Positions 16,875 through 26,127 of a stretch of 64,000 nt of DNA are shown here, piece by piece (position 1 is the first letter of the stretch; every line of letters starts with the position of its first letter). Source of the stretch: Streptomyces calvus (lineage in GTDB: Bacteria; Actinomycetota; Actinomycetes; Streptomycetales; Streptomycetaceae). A model generated the notes under the pieces. It did not search any database, was not told the origin of the DNA, and was given only the letters and a program-made list of their open reading frames with translations. Position numbers and translations under genes: made by a program. The stretch is from positions 1-64,000 of the forward strand of contig NZ_VCNP01000045.1 of assembly GCF_006782915.1 (NCBI RefSeq). Direction: 5' to 3'.

Positions 16875-18692
16875 CTACTCGACCGTCACCGACTTGGCGA
16901 GGTTGCGGGGCTTGTCGATGTCCCGGCCCAGGGCCAACGCCGTGTGGTAGGCGAGGAGTTGCAGTGGGATGCCCATGAGGATCGGGTCCAGCTCGTCCTC
17001 GTTCTTCGGGACGACCACGGTGTGGTCGGCCTTCTCCTGCTCCTGGTGGGCGACGGCCACGATCCGGCCGCTGCGGGCCTTGATCTCCTCCATGGCCGCG
17101 CGGTTCTTCTCCAGCAGGTCGTCGTCCGGGACGATGGCGACCGTGGGCATGGCCGGCTCGATCAGGGCCAGCGGGCCGTGCTTGAGCTCGGACGCCGGGT
17201 AGGCCTCCGCGTGGATGTAGGAGACCTCCTTCAGCTTCAGGGAGGCCTCGCGGGCCACCGGGTAGCCCCGTACACGGCCGATGAAGAGCATCGAGCGGGC
17301 CTCGGCGTACTCCAGGGCCAGCTTCCGGATCTCCTCCTCCTGCTCCATGATCTCGGCGATCTGGTCCGGGAGCCGGCGCAGGCCCTCGATGATCCGCTTG
17401 CCGTCGCGCACCGACAGGTCACGCGTGCGGCCCAGGTGCAGGGCGAGCAGGGCGAAGGCGACGCAGGTGTTGGTGAAGCACTTGGTGGACACCACGCACA
17501 CCTCGGGCCCGGCGTGCACGTAGACGCCGCCGTCCGCCTCGCGGGCGATCGCGGAGCCGACGACGTTCACCACGCCGAGGACGCGAGCGCCCTTGCGCTT
17601 CAGCTCCTGCACGGCCGCCAGCACGTCGTACGTCTCACCGGACTGGGAGACGGCGATGTACAGGGTGTCGGGGTCCACGACCGCGTTGCGGTAGCGGAAC
17701 TCGGAGGCCGGCTCGGCGTCGGCGGGGATGCGGGCCAGCTCCTCGATCATCTGCGCGCCGATCATGCCGGCGTGGTACGAGGTGCCGCAGCCGAGGATCT
17801 TCACACGGCGGATCCGGCGCGCCTCGCGGGCGTCCAGGTTGAGGCCGCCCAGGTGCACGGTGGAGAAGCGGTCGTCGATCCGGCCGCGCAGCACGCGGTC
17901 CACGGCCTCCGCCTGCTCGTGGATCTCCTTGTGCATGTAGGTGTCGTGGCCGCCCATGTCGTAGGAGGCCGCCTCCCACTCCACGGTGGTCGGCTCGGCG
18001 GTCGTCCGGGTGCCCTCGGTGGTGTAGGTGCGGAAGTCGTCGGCCTTGAGGGTGGCCATCTCGCCGTCGTCGAGGGTGACGATCTGCCGCGTGTGGGCGA
18101 CCAGCGCCGCTATGTCGGAGGCGACGAACATCTCCTTCTCGCCGATGCCGAGGACGACCGGCGAGCCGTTGCGGGCCACCACGATGCGGTCCGGGAAGTC
18201 GGCGTGCAGGACGGCGATGCCGTAGGTGCCCTCGATGAGGCGCACGGTCTCGCGGACCTTGTCCTCCAGCTTCTCGGCCCGGGAGCGGGCGATGAGGTGG
18301 GTGAGGACCTCGGTGTCCGTCTCGGAGAGGAACACCACCCCGTCCGCCTCCAGCTTGCGGCGCAGGTCGGAGGCGTTGTCGATGATGCCGTTGTGGACGA
18401 CGGCGACCTTGCCCTCGGCGTCCAGGTGCGGGTGGGCGTTCACGTCGGACGGGGCGCCGTGGGTGGCCCAGCGGGTGTGGGCGATGCCGGTGGTGCCCTT
18501 GAAGCGCGCCGGGACCTTGGCCTCCAGGTCACGCACCCGGCCCTTGGCCTTGACCATCTTCAGGCCGGAGGTCTTCGGCGACGTGACGGCGATGCCCGCC
18601 GAGTCGTAGCCGCGGTACTCCAGGCGCTGCAGGCCCTCGAGCAGCAGGGGAGCGACCTCGCGCCTGCCGATGTATCCGACGATTCCGCACAT
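16875..18692 (-). CDS. glmS: Glutamine:fructose-6-phosphate aminotransferase
   Basis: 605 residues, full length. The N-terminal class II amidotransferase starts MCGIVGYIGRR, with Cys2 becoming the nucleophilic N-terminus. Two SIS domains follow (SQSGETYDVL; SRGrelated loop GYPVAREASLKLKE), and the conserved C-terminus ends AKSVTVE. It makes glucosamine-6-phosphate, the first committed step to UDP-GlcNAc for the cell wall. The gene follows a small conserved gene by 26 bp on the same strand. I see no ribozyme or riboswitch fold upstream, as expected outside Firmicutes. Confidence 0.96.
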   Translation of the reverse strand: MCGIVGYIGRREVAPLLLEGLQRLEYRGYDSAGIAVTSPKTSGLKMVKAKGRVRDLEAKVPARFKGTTGIAHTRWATHGAPSDVNAHPHLDAEGKVAVVHNGIIDNASDLRRKLEADGVVFLSETDTEVLTHLIARSRAEKLEDKVRETVRLIEGTYGIAVLHADFPDRIVVARNGSPVVLGIGEKEMFVASDIAALVAHTRQIVTLDDGEMATLKADDFRTYTTEGTRTTAEPTTVEWEAASYDMGGHDTYMHKEIHEQAEAVDRVLRGRIDDRFSTVHLGGLNLDAREARRIRRVKILGCGTSYHAGMIGAQMIEELARIPADAEPASEFRYRNAVVDPDTLYIAVSQSGETYDVLAAVQELKRKGARVLGVVNVVGSAIAREADGGVYVHAGPEVCVVSTKCFTNTCVAFALLALHLGRTRDLSVRDGKRIIEGLRRLPDQIAEIMEQEEEIRKLALEYAEARSMLFIGRVRGYPVAREASLKLKEVSYIHAEAYPASELKHGPLALIEPAMPTVAIVPDDDLLEKNRAAMEEIKARSGRIVAVAHQEQEKADHTVVVPKNEDELDPILMGIPLQLLAYHTALALGRDIDKPRNLAKSVTVE

Positions 18693-18718
18693 ATGGGTTG
18701 GTTCCTAGCCGTAGGTGA

Positions 18719-18976
18719 TTATCCGTAGACGATGCGCCGCAGTTGCCGGAGCGAGAGCTCGGGCGGGGCGACCGCGCGGTATCTCAGGTCCGCCGCGATC
18801 CGTTCGAAGATCGTCGCGTTCACCAGGCCCTGGGCCTGGAGTTCGCGGTGGCGGCGACGGACGTACTCCTCGGTCGTCTCGTCGAAGTAGGCGAGCACGT
18901 CCTGGATCACGCGCAGCGCCTCGCCCCGGCTGAGGGGCGTGGACCGCGTCAGATGATCAACAAGTTCGTCGTGCAC
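18719..18976 (-). CDS. Small conserved protein upstream of glmS
   Basis: 85 residues from a GTG with AGGA about 9 nt upstream. It is mostly alpha-helical, with charged amphipathic segments (RVIQDVLAYFDETTEEYVRRRHREL), no cysteines and no signal. I do not recognise a characterised family. Its position 26 bp ahead of glmS suggests one transcript. It is divergent from the hexosaminidase gene. Confidence 0.7.
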   Translation of the reverse strand: MHDELVDHLTRSTPLSRGEALRVIQDVLAYFDETTEEYVRRRHRELQAQGLVNATIFERIAADLRYRAVAPPELSLRQLRRIVYG

Positions 18977-19165
18977 CCGATGATCCTGGGGTACCGGCGA
19001 CGGTTTCGCAAGAAACGTGCCCGATTTCGGGCAGAGGACCGAGGGTGGGGGTGGTTTCGTTCCTGTTCGGGCGCCGGGCACGGAAGCCTCACCATCGGCG
19101 GTCCATGTGCCGTCCTTCTGGATGATTCGTTCCGCGGGGTGATTGATTCACCGGATCTGCGGGAG

Positions 19166-19181
19166 AGTGGTCCATACCCAT
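19166..19181. promoter_or_regulatory. Weak candidate DasR site before the hexosaminidase
   Basis: AGTGGTCCATACCCAT matches 11 of 16 positions of the DasR element (ACTGGTCTAGACCACT as I recall it) and lies 45-60 bp upstream of the start codon. DasR controls chitin and GlcNAc genes, so the location is sensible, but the match is imperfect. Confidence 0.35.
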
Positions 19182-19225
19182 CCGGCTTCCCCCGCGGAGC
19201 CAAGGAGTTGAGAAAGGGAGCGCGT

Positions 19226-20842
19226 GTGAGACGGCAACGACGGCACCACCGAACGACTCCCCGCACCGCCCGGCTGCTCGGGTCCCTGCTGCTGGTGACG
19301 GCGGCCGGGGCCTTCACCCTGGGAGCGAGCGCCGCCCCGGGCGCGGCCGCCGCCCCCGTCCCGCTGGACCGGGTGATCCCGGCCCCCGCCTCGGTCGACC
19401 CGGGCGGATCCCCGTACCGCATCACCGAGGACACCCGGATCCGGGTCGACGGCTCGCGCGAGGCCCGTCGCGTCGGCGAGTACCTCGCCGAGGTGCTGCG
19501 GCCCTCCACCGGCCACCCCCTGCCGGTCACCGAGGACGGCCGCGGCGGCATCCGCCTCCGCCTCGCCGACGGCCCCTACGGAGCGGAGGGCTACCGCCTC
19601 GACAGCGGCCGCTCGGGCGTCACCCTCACCGCCGCGAAGCCCGCCGGGCTCTTCCACGGTGTGCAGACCCTGCGCCAACTGCTCCCGGCGGCCGTCGAGA
19701 AGGACACCGTGCAGCCCGGCCCCTGGCTGGTGGCCGGCGGCACCATCGAGGACTCCCCGCGCTACGGCTGGCGCGGCGCCATGCTCGACGTGTCCCGGCA
19801 CTTCTTCTCCGTCGACGAGGTCAAGCGCTACATCGACCAGATCGCCCTGTACAAGCTCAACAAGCTCCACCTGCACCTCAGCGACGACCAGGGCTGGCGC
19901 ATCGCCGTCGACTCCTGGCCCCGGCTGGCCGCGTACGGCGGCTCCACCGAGGTCGGCGGCGGTCCCGGCGGCCACTACACCAAGGCCGACTACAAGGAGA
20001 TCGTCCGCTACGCCGCCTCCCGCCACCTGGAGGTCGTCCCGGAGATCGACATGCCGGGCCACACCAACGCGGCCCTCGCCTCCTACGCCGACCTCAACTG
20101 CGACGGCGTCGCGCCGCCGCTCTACACCGGCACCGAGGTCGGCTTCAGCTCGCTGTGCGTCGGCAAGGAGATCACGTACGACTTCGTCGACGACGTGGTG
20201 CGCGAGCTGGCGGAGATCACTCCCGGCCGCTGGTTCCACATCGGCGGCGACGAGGCGCACTCCACCTCGCACGAGGACTACGTGAAGTTCATGGAGCGGG
20301 TGCAGCCGATCGTCGCCGAGTACGGCAAGACGGTCATCGGCTGGCACCAGCTGACCGGCGCCACCCCGGCCAAGGGGGCCCTCGCCCAGTACTGGGGCCT
20401 GGACCGCACCAGCGACGCGGAGAAGGAGCAGGTCGCCGAGGCCGCCCGCAACGGCACCGGGCTCGTCCTGTCCCCGGCCGACCGCATCTACCTCGACATG
20501 AAGTACGACAAGAACACCCCGCTGGGCCTGGCGTGGGCCGGCCATGTCGAGGTGCAGCGGTCCTACGACTGGGACCCGGGCGCCTATCTGCCGGGCGTGC
20601 CCGAGTCCGCGGTGCGCGGCATCGAGGCGCCGCTGTGGACGGAGACCCTGGAGAACTCCGGCCACCTGGAGTACATGGCCTTCCCGAGGCTGCCCGGGGC
20701 CGCCGAGCTCGGCTGGTCGCCCGCGGCCACGCACGACTGGGAGGACTACCGGCAGCGGCTCGCCGCGCAGGCACCGCGCTGGGACGCGCTCGGCATCGGC
20801 TACTACAGGTCGCCGCAGGTGCCCTGGCCGGCACAGGAGTAG
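19226..20842 (+). CDS. Secreted GH20 beta-N-acetylhexosaminidase
   Basis: 538 residues from a GTG with AAAGGGAG 5 nt upstream. An Arg/His-rich n-region, a hydrophobic core and an AAA-type cleavage site form the signal peptide (about 1-42). A GH20b alpha/beta domain (about 45-165) precedes the GH20 barrel. The catalytic pair D342-E343 lies in HIGGDEAHST; the glycan-binding tryptophans are in DDQGWRI and EAPLWTETL. It releases GlcNAc from chito-oligosaccharides and probably works with the GH18 chitinase in this window. Substrate-assisted catalysis is expected for the family. Confidence 0.93.
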   Translation: MRRQRRHHRTTPRTARLLGSLLLVTAAGAFTLGASAAPGAAAAPVPLDRVIPAPASVDPGGSPYRITEDTRIRVDGSREARRVGEYLAEVLRPSTGHPLPVTEDGRGGIRLRLADGPYGAEGYRLDSGRSGVTLTAAKPAGLFHGVQTLRQLLPAAVEKDTVQPGPWLVAGGTIEDSPRYGWRGAMLDVSRHFFSVDEVKRYIDQIALYKLNKLHLHLSDDQGWRIAVDSWPRLAAYGGSTEVGGGPGGHYTKADYKEIVRYAASRHLEVVPEIDMPGHTNAALASYADLNCDGVAPPLYTGTEVGFSSLCVGKEITYDFVDDVVRELAEITPGRWFHIGGDEAHSTSHEDYVKFMERVQPIVAEYGKTVIGWHQLTGATPAKGALAQYWGLDRTSDAEKEQVAEAARNGTGLVLSPADRIYLDMKYDKNTPLGLAWAGHVEVQRSYDWDPGAYLPGVPESAVRGIEAPLWTETLENSGHLEYMAFPRLPGAAELGWSPAATHDWEDYRQRLAAQAPRWDALGIGYYRSPQVPWPAQE

Positions 20843-20878
20843 CAGGAGCACACAGGAACGCAGGAACGGAAAACGCCG

Positions 20879-20915
20879 GCGGGCACCCCGGAGGACCGTA
20901 CTCCGGGGTGCCCGC
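20879..20915. terminator. Bidirectional hairpin between hexosaminidase and desD
   Basis: A 14-bp perfect stem (GCGGGCACCCCGGA and complement) with a 9-nt loop between the convergent genes. Confidence 0.9.
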
Positions 20916-20926
20916 CCGTTCTCGGG

Positions 20927-22699
20927 TCAGAACGCCGCGAGGGGGTTCTTCAGCGTGCCGACCAGCTGGAGCGCGCCGGACGGGTCGGCGAGGTCGACCA
21001 TCTGCCGGTTGTCGCGCAGCTGGAGCCGGTTGAGGCAGGACAGCGCGAACTCCGGCGCGAACATGTCGTACCGGTCGAACCGGTCGGCGAGTTCGGGCAC
21101 CGACGCCTGGTACTCGCGGGTGACCTCCGCGACCGTGCGCCAGAAGCCGTCCTCGTCGAGGACGCCCTCCTCGGCCAGGTTGGCGGCGAGGAAGCGGAAG
21201 AAGCAGTCGAAGACGTCCGTGAAGATCGACAGCAGCTTCTTGTCCTCGGGGACCTCCACGCGGATGCGGGCCACCTCCGGCGGCAGCACCGCGTCCGGGT
21301 CCATCACCGCGATCTCCTCGGCGATGTCCTTGTAGACCGCCCGCCGCACCACGCCGTCCTCCAGCACGAGGATCACGTTCTCGCCGTGCGGCATGTACAC
21401 CAGGTCGTAGGCGTAGAAGCTGTGCAGCAGCGGGACGTAGTAGGCGCGCAGGTAGTGCCGCAGCCAGTCGGCCGGGGCGAGGCCCGAACGCTCGATCAGC
21501 GCGCCCGCGAAGGACCTGCCCTCGTGGTCGACGTGGACCAGGGACGCCATGGTGGCCAGGGACTCGCCGTCCTCCAGGGACGGCACCGGGCTCTCCCGCC
21601 ACAGCGCGGCCAGCATCTTGCGGTACGGCGAGTAGCGGTCCGTGGCCTGCTCGTACTCCAGGTGCCGGTAGCCGACCGCCGCCCGCTCCCGGATGATCGA
21701 CAGCCCCGTGGACCGCAGCACCGGGTCGCCGGCGACGAGCTGCGCCAGCCAGTCGTTGATCGCCGGGGTGGCCTCCATGTAGGCGGCCGACAGGCCCCGC
21801 ATGAAGCCCATGTTGAGGACGGACAGGGCCGTCTTCACGTAGTGCTTCTCCGGGTGGGACCGGTTGAAGAAGGTGCGGATGGACTGCTGCGCCAGGTACT
21901 CGTCGTCGCCCTCGCCGAGGCAGACCAGGTGCCGGCGGGCGACCTCGGCGGCGAAGGTGACGGACAGCTTGTTCCACCACTGCCAGGGGTGGACGGGGAT
22001 CAGCAAGTAGTCGGCGGGGTCGAGGTCCTGCTCGCGCAGGACGCCGTGGAACCGCTCGACGGTCTCCGCGCCCAGCTCCTGCCGGACGAACGACTCGTAC
22101 TCGATGCCCGCGCCCGCCGTGAACGCGGCCCGCGAGCGGTGCGCGGCCAGCCACACCAGCTTCACCGGGTTCGCCGTCTCCGGCGCGTAGGCGAGGTACT
22201 CGTGGACGCCGAAGCCGAGACGGCCGTTGTTGGCGACGAAGCAGGGGTGGCCCTCGGTCATCCCGGTCTCGATCGCCTGGAAACCGGCGTCGACCAGCTC
22301 GGCGGCCGTGACCTGCGGTTTGGTGAGCTTGTAGCAGGTGCCGGACAGGGTGGAGGAGATCTCCTCCAGGTACACCGGCAGGATCTCCTCGCTCAGCCCC
22401 AGCGACTTCTGCAGCTCGATGAAGAAGTCCAGTGCGGCGAGCGGCAGTTCGGCGTCGTCGCGGTGGCGGGTGATCGAGTCGGCGTCGACCTGCCAGTGGT
22501 CGAGCGCGCGGCGTGCCGCGGTGAACGTGTACCGGGTCCGGCCGTCGTCGCTGCGGACGACGTAGCGGCCGTCGCCGGTGGCCTCCGGTGCGACGAGCCG
22601 CTCGTGGGCGAACTCGGCGAGTGCCTTGCGGATCAGCAGGCGGTTGGCCCGCGCCCAGCGGTGGGGGGACAGGTGCGCCACGGCGTCGGACAGGGTCAT
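20927..22699 (-). CDS. desD: Desferrioxamine synthetase DesD
   Basis: 590 residues, an NRPS-independent siderophore (NIS) synthetase of the IucA/IucC type. Visible signatures are the ATP-binding SSTLSGTCYKLTKPQ, HPWQWWNKLS, the long conserved core (SIRTFFNRSHPEKHYVKTAL) and YMPHGENVILVLEDG. It condenses N-hydroxy-N-succinylcadaverine units (and an acetyl variant) into ferrioxamines E, G and B, using ATP. Its ATG overlaps the desC stop (ATGA), the last junction of the tightly packed desABCD operon. Iron control comes from the box upstream of desA. Confidence 0.97.
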   Translation of the reverse strand: MTLSDAVAHLSPHRWARANRLLIRKALAEFAHERLVAPEATGDGRYVVRSDDGRTRYTFTAARRALDHWQVDADSITRHRDDAELPLAALDFFIELQKSLGLSEEILPVYLEEISSTLSGTCYKLTKPQVTAAELVDAGFQAIETGMTEGHPCFVANNGRLGFGVHEYLAYAPETANPVKLVWLAAHRSRAAFTAGAGIEYESFVRQELGAETVERFHGVLREQDLDPADYLLIPVHPWQWWNKLSVTFAAEVARRHLVCLGEGDDEYLAQQSIRTFFNRSHPEKHYVKTALSVLNMGFMRGLSAAYMEATPAINDWLAQLVAGDPVLRSTGLSIIRERAAVGYRHLEYEQATDRYSPYRKMLAALWRESPVPSLEDGESLATMASLVHVDHEGRSFAGALIERSGLAPADWLRHYLRAYYVPLLHSFYAYDLVYMPHGENVILVLEDGVVRRAVYKDIAEEIAVMDPDAVLPPEVARIRVEVPEDKKLLSIFTDVFDCFFRFLAANLAEEGVLDEDGFWRTVAEVTREYQASVPELADRFDRYDMFAPEFALSCLNRLQLRDNRQMVDLADPSGALQLVGTLKNPLAAF

Positions 22700-23235
22700 A
22701 CGGCAACTCCTCGTGCGGCCAGGAACTGTGCGCGGGTGCAGAAGCTGAGCAGCGCGCGCTTCTCCGGCTTGTCGATCTCGCGGACGGCTTCGAAGCCCAC
22801 GGCCTCGTTGAGCGCGTGCACGGCCTTGTTGGACACGTCGGGCTCGACCACGACCCGCCGGGTGCCCGGGTCGGCGAACAGCTCCTCCATCACGGCGGTG
22901 ATGACGGCCCGGGTGAAGCCGTGGATCGGCCGGTCGGTGGGGGCGACCAGGAAGTGCATGCCGACGTCGCCGGGCTCGGGCTCGTACAGGCCGACCAGTT
23001 CGACGTACCGGGGGTCGTACTTCTCCATCAGGAACGCCGGTTCGCCGTCGTGCAGGCCCAGGTAGGCGTGGTGGTGCTCGTGGGCGGCGATGCGCATGTA
23101 CTCGCGCTCGACGTCCTGCAGTCTCGCGTCCTGCATCATCCAGAAGGCCGCCTTGGGGTCGGTGACCCAGCGGTGCAGCAGCTCGGCGTCGTGCAGCGGG
23201 TCGACGGGGCGGACGGTGAAGGTACCGATGCTCAT
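22696..23235 (-). CDS. desC: N-hydroxycadaverine acyltransferase DesC
   Basis: 179-residue GNAT-fold acyltransferase of the IucB/siderophore group (FTVRPVDPLHDAELLHRWVTDPKAAFWMM; VVEPDVSNKAVHALNEAVGFE). It acylates N-hydroxycadaverine with succinyl- or acetyl-CoA; the acyl-CoA choice sets which desferrioxamine is made. Start and stop overlap desB and desD by ATGA junctions, so all three should be made in step. Confidence 0.96.
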   Translation of the reverse strand: MSIGTFTVRPVDPLHDAELLHRWVTDPKAAFWMMQDARLQDVEREYMRIAAHEHHHAYLGLHDGEPAFLMEKYDPRYVELVGLYEPEPGDVGMHFLVAPTDRPIHGFTRAVITAVMEELFADPGTRRVVVEPDVSNKAVHALNEAVGFEAVREIDKPEKRALLSFCTRAQFLAARGVAV

Positions 23236-24524
23236 ACGGCGAACTCCTGGAACGCGATGGTCTTCTCGACCGGGTAGTACTCGGTGCCGAGCAGCTCGCG
23301 GATGATGGACGCGTTCCGGTACGGCCCCATGCCCAGGTCCGGGCTGGTGATGCTGTGCGTGTGGACACCGGCGTTCTGCAGGAAGACGCCGCGGCCGGTG
23401 ACGTCGATGGCGTAGTTGCGGCCCACGTCGAAGCGGCCGTGCCCGTCGAAACGGAGCCGTTCGCGGACCGGGTCGAGGAAGGCCGGCGGCTCGTAGTGGT
23501 AGCCGGTGGCCAGCACCAGGCCCTCGGTGCGGATCTCGAAGTCCTTGTCCTGCTCGTCCTGGTGGAAGCCGAGCGTGTAGCCGCCGTCCTCGTAGCGCGC
23601 GCTGGTCAGGGAGGAGTTGGTGAGCAGCCGGGTCGGCAGCGGGCGGTCGCCGCTTTCGACGTTCTTCTGGTACAGCAGGTCGAAGATCGCGTCGATCAGC
23701 TCCGAGTTGATGCCCTTGAACAGGCCCTTCTGCTGCTTCTCCAGCCGGTAGCGGGTCTCCTCGGGCAGCGCGCGGAAGTAGTCGATGTAGTCCGGGGAGG
23801 TCATCTCCAGGGTCAGCTTGGTGTACTCCAGCGGGAAGAACCGCGGGGAGCGGGTGACCCAGTTCAGCCGGTAGCCGTGGACGTCGATCTCCGAGAGCAG
23901 TTCGTAGTAGATTTCGGCGGCGCTCTGCCCGCTGCCGACGATCGTGATCGACTCCTTCTCCAGCAGCTCCGCCTTGCGGTGCATGTACTGCGCGTTGTGG
24001 AACAGGCCGCCGTCCAGCCCGCGGCACGGCTCGGGCACGAACGGGACGGTTCCGGTGCCGAGCACGAGGTGCCGGGCCCGGTACGTCTCACCGGCCGCCG
24101 TCGCCACCGCGTACAGCCCCTCGCGCTCGTCGTACGTCACCGCGGTGACCGTCGTGCCGAAGCGGATGCTGCTCAGCTGCTCGGCGGCCCAGCGGCAGTA
24201 GTCGTCGTACTCGACGCGCAGCGGGTAGAAGTTCTCGCGTATGTAGAACGAGTACAGCCGGCCCTTCTGCTTCAGGTAGTTCAGGAAGGAGTACGGCGAC
24301 GTCGGGTCGGCGAGGGTGACCAGGTCCGACATGAACGGCGTCTGGAGGTGGGCGCCGTCGAGGAACATCCCGGCGTGCCACTCGAAGTGCGGCTTCGACT
24401 CCAGGAACACGCCGCTGAGTTCGTCGATGGGCTCGGTGAGGCAGGCGAGGCCGAGGTTGAACGGGCCGAGCCCGATGCCCACGAAGTCGTAGGTCTCTTC
24501 CGTGGTGTCAGCAAGCGCGGTCAA
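23232..24524 (-). CDS. desB: Cadaverine N-monooxygenase DesB
   Basis: 430 residues, a flavin N-hydroxylase of the lysine/ornithine type. The FAD site is GIGLGPFNLGLA near the N-terminus, the NADPH site is IVGSGQSAAEIYYEL, and a C-terminal ATGYHY motif is present. It hydroxylates cadaverine with O2 and NADPH. It starts at a TTG inside the last codons of desA (17-nt overlap); GGGAGAG about 4 nt upstream supports this. The rare TTG start may lower its yield relative to desA. Confidence 0.95.
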   Translation of the reverse strand: MTALADTTEETYDFVGIGLGPFNLGLACLTEPIDELSGVFLESKPHFEWHAGMFLDGAHLQTPFMSDLVTLADPTSPYSFLNYLKQKGRLYSFYIRENFYPLRVEYDDYCRWAAEQLSSIRFGTTVTAVTYDEREGLYAVATAAGETYRARHLVLGTGTVPFVPEPCRGLDGGLFHNAQYMHRKAELLEKESITIVGSGQSAAEIYYELLSEIDVHGYRLNWVTRSPRFFPLEYTKLTLEMTSPDYIDYFRALPEETRYRLEKQQKGLFKGINSELIDAIFDLLYQKNVESGDRPLPTRLLTNSSLTSARYEDGGYTLGFHQDEQDKDFEIRTEGLVLATGYHYEPPAFLDPVRERLRFDGHGRFDVGRNYAIDVTGRGVFLQNAGVHTHSITSPDLGMGPYRNASIIRELLGTEYYPVEKTIAFQEFAV

Positions 24525-25965
24525 GGGACTCTCCCAGGTACTGCTCGGCGTGGCCGGCGATCAGATCGAGGACGGCGGAGATGTCGGCCGTCGTGGTCTC
24601 GGGGTTCAGCAGGGTGAACTTCAGGTAGTGGCGCCCGGCGACCTTGGTGCCCGCGACGACCGCGTCACCGGAGGCGAACAGCGCCTTGCGGGCGTAGAGG
24701 TTGGCCCGGTCGATCTCGGCCGGGTCGGTGACGGAGGCCGGAACGTAGCGGAAGACCAGGGTGGACAGGCTCGGCTCGACCACCACGTCGTAGCGCGGGT
24801 CGGCGGCCAGCAGCTTCCAGCCCTCGGCGGCCAGGTCGCACACCTCGTCGAAGAGCTGACCGATGCCGTCGGCGCCCATCACGCGCAGCGTCATCCACAG
24901 CTTCAGCGCGTCGAAGCGGCGGGTGGTCTGCAGGGACTTGTCGACCTGGTTGGGGATGCGCTCCTCGACCATGCGGCGCGGGTTGAGGTACTCCGCGTGG
25001 TAGGTGGCGTGCCGCAGCGTGGCCGCGTCGCGGACCAGCACGGCGGAGGAACTGACGGGCTGGAAGAAGGACTTGTGGTAGTCGACGGTGACGGAGTCGG
25101 CGCGCTCGATGCCGTCGATGCGGTCGCGGTACTTCAGCGAGGCGAGCAGTCCGCAGCCGTAGGCGGCGTCCACGTGCATCCACGCGCCGTAGCGCTGGCA
25201 CAGTTCGGCGATCTCGGGCAGCGGGTCGATGGAGCCGAAGTCGGTGGTGCCGGCGGTGGCGACGACGGCCATCGGGACCAGGCCCGCCTCGGTGCAGCGT
25301 GCCAGCTCGTGGGCGAGGGCGACGGTCTGCAGCCGCTTGTCGTGGTCGACGGGTATCGACACGACGGCGTCCGGTCCGAGACCGAGGAGTTTCGCGGACT
25401 TCTTCACGCTGAAGTGGCTGACCTCGGAGGCGAAGACGCGCAGTTTCGTCAGGTCCGCCCGTCCGTCCCGCCCGGGCTTGGCCTCCTCGCGGGCGAGCAG
25501 CAGCGCCTGGAGGTTGGACTGGGTGCCGCCGGAGGTGAACACGCCGTCGGCGGCCGGGCCGAGTCCGATGCGCCGGGTCGTCCAGTCGATCAGTTTCCGC
25601 TCGATGAGGGTGCCGCCGGCCGACTGGTCCCAGGTGTCCAGGGAGGAGTTGACGGCGGAGAGCACCGCCTCGCCGAGCACCGCCGGGATGACGACGGGGC
25701 AGTTGAGGTGGGCGAGGTAGCGGGGGTGGTGGAAGTAGATCGCGTCCCGGAGGTAGACGTCCTCCAGCTCGTCCAGCGCGGCGGTGGTGTCGCCGAGCGG
25801 CCGGTCGAGGTCGACGGCGTCGATGAGCGGGGCGAGGGCGTCGACCGTGACGCCGGTGAACGGCCGGTCGGTGGTGGCGAGTTTGGCGGCCACCCGCTCG
25901 ACTCCTTGGGTCACGGAGCGGCGGTACTGCTCCGCGGTGGTGTCGTTGAGCAGGTGCGAGCGCAT
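24508..25965 (-). CDS. desA: Lysine decarboxylase DesA
   Basis: 485 residues, a group II PLP-dependent decarboxylase. The PLP lysine is K298 in TVDYHKSFFQP; the cofactor-phosphate region is FTSGGTQSNLQALL and the PLP-binding aspartate is in HVDAAYG. It converts lysine to cadaverine, the first step to desferrioxamine. GGAGG sits 8 nt before the ATG. It is the first gene of desABCD, 57 bp from an iron box, so it should be expressed only under iron limitation. Confidence 0.97.
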   Translation of the reverse strand: MRSHLLNDTTAEQYRRSVTQGVERVAAKLATTDRPFTGVTVDALAPLIDAVDLDRPLGDTTAALDELEDVYLRDAIYFHHPRYLAHLNCPVVIPAVLGEAVLSAVNSSLDTWDQSAGGTLIERKLIDWTTRRIGLGPAADGVFTSGGTQSNLQALLLAREEAKPGRDGRADLTKLRVFASEVSHFSVKKSAKLLGLGPDAVVSIPVDHDKRLQTVALAHELARCTEAGLVPMAVVATAGTTDFGSIDPLPEIAELCQRYGAWMHVDAAYGCGLLASLKYRDRIDGIERADSVTVDYHKSFFQPVSSSAVLVRDAATLRHATYHAEYLNPRRMVEERIPNQVDKSLQTTRRFDALKLWMTLRVMGADGIGQLFDEVCDLAAEGWKLLAADPRYDVVVEPSLSTLVFRYVPASVTDPAEIDRANLYARKALFASGDAVVAGTKVAGRHYLKFTLLNPETTTADISAVLDLIAGHAEQYLGESLDRAC

Positions 25966-26017
25966 GTGGGGGTCCTCCGGTGGGGACGGTCCGGTGCGGG
26001 ACGCGGGCCCGCGGTGC

Positions 26018-26046
26018 GTTACTTAGGTTAGCCTAACCTAAGTAAC
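26018..26046. promoter_or_regulatory. DmdR1/IdeR iron box upstream of desA
   Basis: The 19-bp box TTAGGTTAGCCTAACCTAA (26023-26041) is perfectly symmetric around its central C. The symmetry continues outward, giving 14-bp arms GTTACTTAGGTTAG and the exact complement. It matches the DtxR-family consensus used by DmdR1 in Streptomyces. Confidence 0.95.
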
Positions 26047-26127
26047 TCTGGTCCCGTCCTGTCCCGGTCGTGACTGTGATCACTCCGGTGCCGGGAGTGA
26101 GCGGCGGAAAGCGAACGGCCGTCGGCC

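Noticed and set aside
16875..18720. glmS ribozyme upstream of glmS
   Set aside because: Only 26 bp separate it from the preceding gene, too short for the ribozyme, and the class is not known in actinobacteria.
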